Assembly (NCBI GenBank): GCA_017562135.1
Contig: QEYB01001208.1
Location: forward strand, 372,001 to 436,000
DNA length: 64,000 nucleotides
Source of the DNA: Dipylidium caninum
Taxonomy: Eukaryota > Platyhelminthes > Cestoda > Cyclophyllidea > Dipylidiidae
Reading direction: 5' to 3'
The position numbers and the translations under genes are program-made. This document shows positions 25,501 through 35,198 of this stretch, piece after piece. The number at the start of each line of letters is the position of its first letter. Position 1 is the first letter of the stretch. Under the pieces are notes generated by a model. It saw nothing but the letters and a program-made list of their open reading frames with translations. It made no database searches and was not told the DNA's origin.

Positions 25501-28500
25501 GAAAGAATAAGGATCTGGTAAAGAAAATTGCAAAAATGTCCTTTGAAAAATATACCGACTTTTAGAATCGCATTAAAAGGAAGAGATCTGGGTGCAAGCA
25601 AGACTGTTCGGAGTAGACAAAACTTACATCCATATCTAACTCCACTTTAGACGACGAAGAAGAGTGAGAGTGTTCAGTGGAATTGGCCTCCAACTCTGAA
25701 CCGAGTGAGGATGGGCTGATTAACTCATTTAAAAAGACTCCTAAAACGTAACCACATGACGGCATACCTCTTGCGTCACCTTGTTCCAAGTGATTCGATT
25801 CTAGGAAGAGCAAAAACAGGCAACGACTGGAGAATAAGAGCCCTTCAGGTTAAAAACACTGTTTATGATGAAGTCGAGTACTAATGAAAATGACCTGTGT
25901 GTTTGTCTTTGCGACACGTAGGGTCAACATAAATACGTAGTTATGTGAAGGACCAATGAGTGCTGACGCGTTGTGGTAAGTAGTTTTTAGAGGGGTCATA
26001 CGCACGCACAACCTCACACGGACGAACGGGTGGGCGAATGGTCGCACCGAGGTGGACAGCCGCAAAATGAGTAAGAAATAAAGAAAACTTCGTTCTGATC
26101 GACTCTCAAAAAGCGCAATAATGGTGGCACCATAAGTTGTACTTCTAATTCGAACACAATCGAGAGGAGCCACCGACTTGGCATGAAAGAGAGGGTAATG
26201 ACTGAAACTAACGAGACGGTATCTGCATAATCGACTTCACACGATCCCGAATACTCTCCGCACGAGTGCACAAGGTCTCCAGACCCGTTGGTTGGCGCGG
26301 CGTTGGCCGGGTCGACAGCTTCAGCGTCACTAAGAGTGAAAACAAAAAATTGGCAATGATTGTTTATCGTATACCTAAGAAGGCATCATTTTGCGCGAAC
26401 TCATCGTATAAGAAATCGAATTTATTTTGTATCACCATTTTTACGAAATTCTAAATGAAAAGGCAATGGCAAAAATGGAAGGTTAGAAAAGTATGCACCT
26501 GACCCTATTCCTCCACTGTTCCTTGTGAGCGCAAGTCGAAAAAGGCAAAAGCTGTTGAACACATGCGGCACGAAGACAAACATTAAGCGACCCTGTGTCA
26601 AATTACTTCAAGTACCACTTAATTCAAATACGAAAACTTCAAGCAACCAATGCTACTTATGACATTACAGTAATAAAGTTTTATTATTCGCTTAAGACTA
26701 AGCAGAGTACAAAACGATCTACCTAGAAGTAAATCAAGAAAAACTTAAAGTGCAACTCGACTATTCCGATAATCAAATTTGTGATTCATATTTATAAGGG
26801 AGTCAACCGAGCTCTGACTCAATTAGTCGAAAAAGGCGGCTACACTATGACGCTCAGCCTTCAATTGCTGTAGGATTAGGGAGACTTCTGCGCCACATCG
26901 ACACACGCATTGGCCCATACGTATGCTGACGGTCAATCTCATTTGATATTTAGTGGAGCACAACAATGTACAAAAGAATTTCGATTACGAAGAGCACAAC
27001 AGTGAATGTAGCATCCATAGATATGTGCTTGGGACCAAATTTTAGCTCTTACAGACACTCCAACACTGAGAAATTATTTAATCTTGGTAGGCGAAGCGTT
27101 TCATCATGAAATGCGCAAATGATGCAACAAACAGTGCGTCACGATACCATCATTCAGAAAAGTGTATGGGAAACCAAAACACCTAATAAGCACATTTAAT
27201 CGTGTAAATATTGTTAAAAACCTAGAAATTTACGGAAAAGTAATTTTCTCAGGAATTTTTTCATGCTCACCAGGATGTTAGGATAAACAAGAGAGAATCA
27301 CACTCGAACCTATCACTATTTGCGCACGGGTATTAACTTGGAGGGCATAGATTCGAAGAGATGTCTAACCACGATACAATATGGAGGACAAATCATTCCA
27401 AGACTATCGCAGAGGACGCACCCGATGGGCGGAAGAAGGTTTTCAAGTTGATCGAAGATGTCAGACAGCTTGGAGATGTGAGACTAAAAAATGAAGGAGT
27501 AAAGGTGTACGAGACATTTCCGTCCTAGTCTTTTATGGCTACGTCGATAATCCCACCAGTTACCGAGTTCCATGGTCGCATCATCACTTTTGGTCGTGTA
27601 GCCACGAAAATGACGCACGCACAAATGTTGATGTTAAGGGTTAGTGAAATTAATTACACTCCAACCGATTATTTGTGGCGCATTCGACCCCACCTTTATG
27701 CATACGATGACAGCAATTGAGTGTAGTGTCGTAGCAGCCAGAAGTTTCAATTGGAGTGAGAAGAGTGGGCAGTAAGAAATTCGATGTGTAGTCTGAGAGT
27801 CAGCATTCCATGACAGAAGGATTGCGGATAGCACTTTCATTTTAAACGTGGAATGACTAGCAGCCAGATCAAAGAATCAAGGACACTTACTCGTTTTCAT
27901 TTGTTTACTTATAGATAAAATGTAGAATTGATAATAAATGAATATTAGCCACGAAGTACTCTGCTTAACGGTCCTCCAAAACTCTATATCAACATCTGTT
28001 TAGGAGATACAATTAGGACATTAGGCGAAAGTTAGAAAATGGTTGACATCAGATCTGGATACATGAGCTTTAAATATATATCCATGCAGTAAAAGCGTGA
28101 TCTGAAAAAAATATAGCATGGCAGGTAGTAACCGTCCCGGAGATCATGTAGCGGTGGTGAATGATCGAATGCGCATTTGATGACTCAATAGATACCATAA
28201 TGGTTATTAATACGAGTAAAATATGCAGCATCAAAAAACAAATGGCAAACCGCATTTTCAGATGAAACTTGAGAGCACAACGTCTCAAATTTGGCTGCCA
28301 ACTCCTCATATTCTTTCTTGACAGCAACTAATTTGGAGCAAAGGCTTTTAACGTGGCCGCGTAAAACGTCTTCGGAAGATATGTGCAACTAATATCAATA
28401 ACATGTTGTAATTATTTGCATTACTGAGCTCAGAATGTTTTTTAGTAAGATCCTCGGTGTTGGAGTTAAAATCAGGAGGTATATTTTTCAACGCGAGTTC

Positions 28501-28805
28501 CATGGTCAGATTCAGTGTATCGTGCAGGAGCGAAACGCTCCTAAGTAGAGAATCTGCGAAATATGAATGATAACCAAGCTACCGCGTGCCGCCACATAAG
28601 CCTGGGCAGACTCTGTTAGATTTTCGAGCACAATAGCTTCCTTATTATCGTCATCAACAACAACAAATTCGGATTCGTCCATCTCGATGAGACGGTAGAA
28701 TGCAACGGGCGAGTGGAGGCCTTTGAAAAATGGAGTATTAATGAGGTAGCTTAAAACAATGCGAAGCATGGATTCATTCAGGTTATAAACCACGAATGGT
28801 AAATC
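22437..28805 (-). CDS. Coiled-coil protein with C-terminal NEMO/optineurin-type zinc finger (exons partly resolved)
   Basis: Probably an adaptor of the NEMO/optineurin/Kenny type. Exons supported by phase: 28805-28583, 28553-28425, 28369 to about 28250, 27483-27422, 26329 to about 26200, 25800-25768, 25740-25628, 25447-25066, 25012 to at least 24845; further likely exons at about 24228-24030, 23321-23247 and the last, 22554-22437. Near the N-terminus, MDESEFVVVDDD (Met at 28682) reads as an acidic LC3-interacting motif (Phe-x-x-Val). Helical coiled-coil sequence follows (KLVAVKKEYEELAAKF). The middle is Ser/His/Gln-rich. The last exon ends CPNC-x12-H-x3-C plus two residues and TGA, the same spacing and end position as the C-terminal finger of NEMO and optineurin. 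An in-frame Met at 28769 could extend the N-terminus. Joins between about 26.2 and 25.8 kb and from 24.8 to 22.5 kb are unsolved, so two genes are possible. Confidence 0.5.
22898..22928. repeat. CA microsatellite
   Basis: C-run followed by alternating CA, within the unresolved 3' part of the coiled-coil gene. Confidence 0.9.
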
Positions 28806-29276
28806 CTAATTGAAACATTTATTGCCATAAAAACTTTGTTTGTCCGTTTGCAATTTATTACCCTGCTGTAGGGTGGTGTTCGTTTCATGGCTGCTTTCAA
28901 GTAGATGTTGTAGAGCTGCATTTTTATTCTCTGAAAATAGGGCATTGCTCAATCTTGACACAGGAAGCCTGCGTTGAGGTAAATGGCTTAAATCTTGCAA
29001 CATATAAAATTGCGCAAAACCACTTTTGGTTTTTTTGTTCCTAATATGAAGATATTCGTACGGTATGCGTAGTTATCAATGAAAACTGCAATTTAAGATA
29101 TTTAATTACTTATTTTTAGACGCTTAATTAAAAAGGCTAATTTTGACAAATCGCTGGGCTTCAACCTTTACCGATATTTTACCTTGGCCCGAGAGTTCGC
29201 TGCCCGTCACCTGTTTGCGACTTTCGTTCGAACATTATTGCCTAGGCCTTGCCGCTCCTATTTATCTTTCGCAACA
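28806..29276. promoter_or_regulatory. Divergent intergenic region between coiled-coil gene and AGPAT copy A
   Basis: Only 471 bases separate the first resolved exon of the minus-strand coiled-coil gene from the ATG of AGPAT copy A on +, so a shared promoter is likely. A minus-strand frame beginning MLQDLSHLPQRR (29003 to about 28861) ends at a GTAATA donor but in a phase that does not fit the next exon; it may be a 5'UTR exon or an alternative start. No TATA box was recognised. Confidence 0.4.
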
Positions 29277-30207
29277 ATGCCTCGTGGCATCGTGGACCAG
29301 ATTTACCTTGAATTTCAGTTTTGGGCAAAACTTATCGCGGCTGTTTGCGCACTTCTTCTCGGTGCTCTCTATTATTGTGTCAAATATTCTTTTACTGGTC
29401 GCAGTTATTATAACAGCTAGTACGTCCTTTACTAAATATTATTGTGCCAAATGAGTAACACGATTTATCTTTGGCAAATAATCGCTTGGATTGTTGGGAT
29501 GCGACACCGAGTGCATGGGATTGAAAACCTAATTGGAGTAGATCCCCACCTCATCGTCGTCAATCATCAAAGTGTTCTAGATATTCCAGGTACTCATGGC
29601 TGTTATTTCATAGCTTTCAAGCTTTGATCCCCGTGTGGCCACTGCGATCAACATTTGTTGCAAAACGTTCAGTAGTAACCTATGCTTCTTTTGGCTTGCT
29701 CGTATGGTTTCTTAAAGCCATACTAATTGATCGTTCAAACCGTGATGGCAGTATACGAAAGCTACAAGATGCAGCAAACATTGTCCGGGAAGAGAAAGTA
29801 TAGCTAAGTAGTTTGGTTACGAATTTCTTTTAGGTTTCGATTATTATCTTCCCTGAGGGCACTCGAGGCGGTGGAAGTGAAAGTTTACTTCCCTTTAAAA
29901 AGGGTGCATTTCATCTTGCCGTAAAAGCCCAGGTTTATAGCCTTCCAACTCGTTACTTTGCTGTTACTTTAGGTTCCTATCCAACCTATTGTGATTGCTC
30001 CATACGCTGGTTTTGATCTTCCGAATAGAATAGCCAAAGGAGGTATCTACTTCTTGTAAGCTTTTATTTTTAGGTTTCTGTGATATTTTCATATTGCCTT
30101 CTATCCCTACTGTCGGCTTGACCGCATCGGATGTATCTTCTCTTACTGACGAAGTTCGGAAGAAGATGTGTGATGTCTACGCCCTTTTCCTATCTGCTGA
30201 GTCTTAA
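29277..30207 (+). CDS. 1-acylglycerol-3-phosphate acyltransferase, copy A
   Basis: Makes phosphatidic acid from lysophosphatidic acid and acyl-CoA, expected in the ER membrane. Six exons: 29277-29419, 29456-29589, 29622-29797, 29834-29932, 29973-30042, 30074-30207; introns are 36, 32, 36, 40 and 31 nt; 251 residues, TAA at 30205-30207. Membrane segment at about residues 12-35. Motif I NHQSVLD (His 85, Asp 90), motif II in the IDRSNRD segment, motif III FPEGTR (157-162), motif IV VPIQPIVI. All catalytic motifs are intact. Relative to copies B and C it has an extra intron after KAQ, splitting their 169-nt exon into 99 and 70, and a shorter C-terminus (family usually about 270-290 residues). Start taken at the first ATG aligned with the other copies. 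Confidence 0.9.
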
Positions 30208-30900
30208 AGTTATTTGATAGAATCTTGGCAGAACCTCCTGATGTATTCTTTTTATACCCACATTATTTCGCATTATTGTGTTCAATTTTACATTTTTTTT
30301 CCTTCTGGTATTGTCCAGTAGCTGCAATATTATGATAGTGAATTACTTCCCGATGACTTTTTTGTTCTGAACCAAATCATTATAGGCCGGGTGTCTTGGC
30401 ATCAACCTCCGGCCGATTCATCAGTGATCCCACTGGCACTTCCTCTTTGTCGAAAATGCAGAGACTATTAGTGTGGGGAGGTGTGTGTTTTGTGTGAAAA
30501 AGTGAAAATTATGGTCATGTGAGGATGTTTTTGTTGTCAAATGTCATTTTTAAATCGACGTTGCGCAGTAGCCTTGCACGTATCTGGATATTTGATCCAC
30601 TGCGTTTTTTGACGGGTTGGATTGGTGCCTTCCGGCTAGTGGGATTGTCCCACACCTCACTTCGCCCATTTTCGCCAGCCCTGTCTATTGCCTCGGTTTC
30701 AGACCACTTCTGTACTGTTCCACTTTCTACCTCACACTCCGCATGGAATGCTGGGGGGCCGCGAGTGAGCCACAGAAAACTTCCGAGGATTTTGCCTTAC
30801 AAATTCCGACCTCCTCATTCAGATAGCACGATCCCTCTTTTACAACGCAATTGCGCCATACACTGCGTCTTGAAGGCACGCGGTCGTCGTGTTCTTAGGC
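30208..30900. other. Spacer between AGPAT copy A and the 30.9-kb gene
   Basis: 3' flank of AGPAT copy A and presumed promoter of the next + strand gene. T-rich near 30280-30300. No canonical AATAAA and no supported coding exon were seen. Confidence 0.35.
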
Positions 30901-31702
30901 ATGGAAGACGCCCAATTTGTTCGTGATAAATTTGGTGCTCCTCTGCGAGAAATCAAGTCAGCCTTTGAGTGCGCGCCGGCGAATAGCATCGCTCTGGCGT
31001 CCTGAGTTTCCTCCGCGGCCCCCTCGCCAGTCGTCGCAACGCCTGATCGCGCTGACATGGCGTCGCGTGGTGCATCAGTCTCGACTCAAGGACCTCTTCG
31101 CCAGCTCATTTACCTCCCTTGAGTCAGGACTCCGACGATGATGCTGTATTTTCACCTGATGTTCTCAACAAATTTCACCTATTTCATACGCAACCTCGCT
31201 CCACGACCACAGGCGGTAAATTGGCAGACATGCATTTCCAGCAACCTACGCTATTTCATGGCGTCATGTGCGTGTGACGAAGTAGCGAAGTGCTAGTTGT
31301 TATGCTCTCACTCGTCTCGGCTCACTCAGGCCATGTGCTCTTTGAAGACACCCTTGCGACTGCCATTTTTTGTCAAATGCTATCAAACACTCGCGATTGT
31401 TCGATGACTGGTTGTGCAACCAAATTATTTTGCCTGCTTAAACCGCTGGCGTTTCTGTGACATCCAGTGGACAATTTTCAGTCCTAGGCTGCAGTAGCAA
31501 AATAACACCCTACTTAGAATCCTTTCTTACAAAATCCATTAAAGAATTAAGGCAAATTCGTATCTTAAGACGTATATTATTCATTCAAGAGCTCTACAAC
31601 TTCGTCAAGTGCATTAATCGTCATAAAGACGGCTTGTTTGTTTTCCCATCTCCAGGTCAATCCCCTGGGGCTGATTTCGTAATCGACTACGTCAGAAGTT
31701 GA
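30901..31702 (+). CDS. Unknown 148-residue protein, three exons
   Basis: Not recognised. Three exons join with matching phase: 30901-30968 (ends TTTGA before GTGCGC), 31124-31267 (after TACCTCCCTTGAG, ends GTCAT before GTGCGT) and 31468-31702 (after GACATCCAG, stop TGA at 31700-31702). The start is MEDAQFVRDKFGAPL; an acidic patch DSDDDAVFSPD follows; the C-terminal half is basic and helical (KSIKELRQIRILRRI, then IQELYNFVKCI), suggesting a small protein that joins a larger complex. It might continue past a possible donor after FVFPSPG (about 31658) instead of stopping at 31702. Support is only phase consistency, donor and acceptor quality, and unbiased composition. It lies on the same strand as AGPAT copy A. 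Confidence 0.4.
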
Positions 31703-32365
31703 ACACTCCCATTTGGGAGACTAATAACGTAGCTTGGGTGCTGCACGCAATGTAATGCCGGACGAATGTCGTGTTTGCATTTGGATGTGTAGTGTCTGCA
31801 CACTTACTATAAACGTGCTACTTATGATATTTAAGTAATATGTATTTGTGGATTCAAATGATTTTGACGGCGATTGAAAACGCGCCAGCGCAGGATGCAC
31901 TCACAGGTTTCGGATTGTTCTATTTTTGGGAGTGCAGTTTTTACACGGCCACTTAAAGTTTAACATGGTCGTATTCTTAGTACGTATCAGGATTCAACTT
32001 CCTAAGTAGAGGTTCTACTACCAGTCACTTTTAGCTTCACTCACCGTTTTGCATCCGCTGCTGAAAACAATCCTACTATCTCGGCGCGGCAAAGCCTTCC
32101 TTGTGCTCTTCGCTGTGCTTACGCACTTGGCGGTGGCCTCCTTTAGGTCCCCTCCCTTCCCTCATACGTGATAAGGCTGGAAAGTTTGCCCAAAACCAAG
32201 TCCATTCTTGGCCTCGACAGCTTATTTGAGGACCAGGAGATAGCATAATTGCGTTTCGTAGGCAGCAAGCCCTTTATGATCACGCGTCAGCCAGAACGCC
32301 AGCGGGGCGAGCGATAGGTTGACTGGAGGTGGAAACGCTCAGAGGATAACAAAGCGCGCCGATAG

Positions 32366-32392
32366 TTGTGTGTGTGTATGTGTGTGTGTGTG
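32366..32392. repeat. GT microsatellite
   Basis: Alternating GT interrupted once by TA, at the AT-to-GC composition boundary. Confidence 0.9.
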
Positions 32393-32872
32393 CGACTCCC
32401 CTCAATGACTCACCGCCGCGCCGAGGGGGCGGAGTGGCGGGTGGGTGGCGGAGCGGGCCGACGTGGACGGGGTGGTGACGCCACCGGCGTCCGCGCGGCT
32501 GCCAGGGTCAGCTGTCGCCTCCGACCTTGTGCGACGAGCGCGACTGCCGCCACTCCCGACTGGGTGGCCGGTTGGCTATCTGGGCCAGCGCGCGAATTCG
32601 CGTGTATCGAGAACGGAATGTTCGCTACCGCATCAAAACAGTCGCGAGCCCCCTCCCCCCGTCTCCACCTCTGCCCCGTCCCGCCCCGCCCCCCCCCCCG
32701 CTCCCTCCGCCGCGCCGCCGCCCCTCTGACGACGGTGTCTAGTTGGCATGGCGGGTGAGTAACGCAGCGCTGTCACGTCGAGGTCTGATTAATGGAGCGC
32801 CGCAAGGCCACCGTCTCAGCTGCTCAGGTGGCCTGGAACAAAGATCAACCGACGCGCTCGCGAGGCTCCACT

Positions 32873-32914
32873 AGACGAGACGAGACGAGACGAGACGAGA
32901 CGAGACGAGACGAG
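32873..32914. repeat. Pentanucleotide array (AGACG)n
   Basis: About eight head-to-tail copies of AGACG, enclosed by two copies of CGAGGCTCCAC at 32861-32871 and 32911-32921. Confidence 0.9.
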
Positions 32915-33988
32915 GCTCCACGACCCGAGCGCGCGCCCCTCTCCGCCCCACCGCGCGGTTGAGAGCTTCCTGCGGCTGTCCGCACGGCGTGGACGCCGCG
33001 GCCGAGAGGCCCAAAGGCACCGCGCCAACTCGGTTGAAGCCGCAAATGACAAACGGATCGCAAAGACCATTTCAAGTGCCCGTCCAGTCACGTCCGATGG
33101 AGAGCGAGTGAAGGGCATCTGCGCTAGCCATTCATGCAAGTAAACACGGAACTCTGAAAAAACGGGGCTTTCGAAGCTGGTGCGCCGATTGCTAAGGCTC
33201 ACGGCGACAGTTTGGCCACAACTAGGCAATGCAAATTCCCGCTCAACGCACAAAAGGTCTCCTCTCTATCCAACTGAGTCGAGCGGGCTGCTTCTTTTTT
33301 AACACCAGCAGTCAAGTCTAACATCGGAGGATCGTCGAACGATCGCTGACTCCCTTCAACGCCCCGTCCTCGCCCCCGCCCCGGTCGGTCCGGGTGAACA
33401 GGCAGTGGCAGGCCGTTTCCCCCCCCCCCCCGGGGGCCAGCGGGGGCTGCTATGTCTTGGGTGCCTCGTGAGGCGCCCCGATGGGAAGAAATGCACACAC
33501 CGTCCGGTGGCGAATCACGTCGACGAGGAGGGAATCAGTGTAGAGTTTGGCGCTGATTCCTCAAAAAATTCAGCGTCTTCTAGGACACTCGAAAGATTCG
33601 CTCAGGCACCTCGTCAGTCCTCGCTTGCACTGGTGTGGCAGGTCCTCAGAGCAACGCGCACCTCGTCGGCTCGGCTACTCGTGGAGCGTTTCCGACTGTC
33701 CCAAGCTTTCGCCGCTTCCCGTGAGGGCGGAGTAAGTCTGGTCTCTGGCAGCGGACTCCCGACTCCCCTGGAGGTGACGCTCCTCCTCGGCTCTTCCTCC
33801 TCCTCCTCCCCCTCGATTTGCCTCTGCGGCCGCTCACGTCTCAGCCTCGAGGTCCGCGCTTCTGCGACCCTGACGGTCTCGGGCGCCTGCGTCCCCTCGC
33901 GCGACAGGCCGGAGACGGTGCGAGGGCGCCCGCCACCCGCCGAACGAGGGGGAGCCACGGGCCCCCTCGGTCCAATTCCACGACTCAC

Positions 33989-34230
33989 CTCCTCGGTGCG
34001 GCTGTAAATAGACGCCTGCTGCAGGCAGATGAAACGCTGTCGCAGACTGTCTTGCCACCGGCCGCCCCGTGGCAGACGTGTTTGAAGTCCTCGAGGCGGG
34101 TTGAGAGCCTGTGCAAGGCAGCGGGGCGGCGGGGCGGTTGACTTAGCGCACCCGCGACGGTCCGAAGTTCCAAATGCTTCGACTCCGCCGACGGTGCGCC
34201 GAGCAGGGTGAAGAGCAGCACGTCTCCCAT
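33989..34230 (-). CDS. Possible minus-strand exon, unknown product
   Basis: A frame from ATG at 34230 runs 80 codons to a consensus donor (GAGGAG followed by GTGAGT at 33988-33983). The product starts MGDVLLFTLLGAPSAESK, a hydrophobic start that could be a weak signal sequence, and has high GC at third positions. A second frame ending at the same donor is also open (ASIYSRTEE). No acceptor or partner exon could be found, so this may be chance. Confidence 0.15.
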
Positions 34231-34980
34231 CGTCAGCCGCCCCCGGGTTCGGTGGCCGAATCCGTCGCATCGTATGGCTGCGGGCGCCTTGAGTTGTCTC
34301 ATTACGTAGCTGCCCGAGGTCGTCTTGCTGGCCCGGCCACTTCCGTGTCCAGTCGCCACGCGTCTCCGTCGCACGGGAAGCAGTTGCCACTACTGCGAAC
34401 ACCGTCACCGACCAGAACGTCGCCATGGCATCGGAGTGACTTTGAAGCAGTCCGACTTGCCAGCCTGTCCGCTGCGCTCTCCGCTTGTTTGCGCGACTGG
34501 GCAGGGGAATCGCCCCAACCCATTCAGCACAAGTGGAGGCGCAGTTGACCGCTCAGTTCTGCGCAGAGCGGAGTGGTCGCCTCTCCGGCCAGTGGACGGA
34601 CGCGTTCGACGCGTCGGGAGGTCGCGAGGATTTGACGCCGGCGAGCGACCTTGCACAGTAACCTCAAAAAGCTGCTTCTCGCCTCACCGCCGTCACCCCA
34701 GCAGGCTACGAAGGTCGCGGCCTGGCCTCAGCAAAGACGCGAACCGCTGCCCCCTTCCCTTAGGTCAATCTCAGGTGAAGTAAACTCAAGCCAGCCAAAA
34801 ACAGAAAACAATTGTTCCTCGTGCGCTGGGCAATCGGCGCAGCCGACCGCCTCGCGCTGTCCGACGTCCCTTGAAGGAGGCGCGTGGAGGAGTGCGAGAC
34901 GTCATTCGCCCTCGCTGACGACCAGAGCTCGTGGAGTGGTGCCAGAAGAGGGGAGGACGGGGAGAAGGGGGTTTGGAGGT

Positions 34981-35001
34981 GGGAGGGGGAGGGGGAGGGG
35001 G
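34981..35001. repeat. G-rich (GGGGGA)n tract
   Basis: Runs of three to five G separated by single A; quadruplex-capable on +. Confidence 0.7.
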
Positions 35002-35181
35002 CGTTGCAGCTCTCATGTCGCCCGCCCGCCCCACACGCTGAAAATCCGTCCGAACGGAGCATGCAGCAGTCAGGCGAGTTGGGCCACGACTGTCTCGGCG
35101 TCTAGGAAGCCGTCCTCTTGGCGCAAAGTGTATGCCAACTGAGTGAACCAACTGCAAGAAGTGACATCGTGACGATTTGCC

Positions 35182-35198
35182 TGAATGAATGAATGAAT
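35182..35198. repeat. (GAAT)n tetranucleotide
   Basis: Four copies of TGAA. Confidence 0.85.

Noticed and set aside
26200..26329. Second frame through this exon (LETLCTRAESIRDRVKSIMQ) as a terminal exon
   Set aside because: It looks helical and plausible, but its phase does not fit the upstream exon 27483-27422, whereas the DAEAVDPANAAP frame does.
33614..34426. 270-codon minus-strand frame
   Set aside because: Arg/Pro-rich, overlapping other open frames; only the donor at 33988-33983 is notable and is reported separately.
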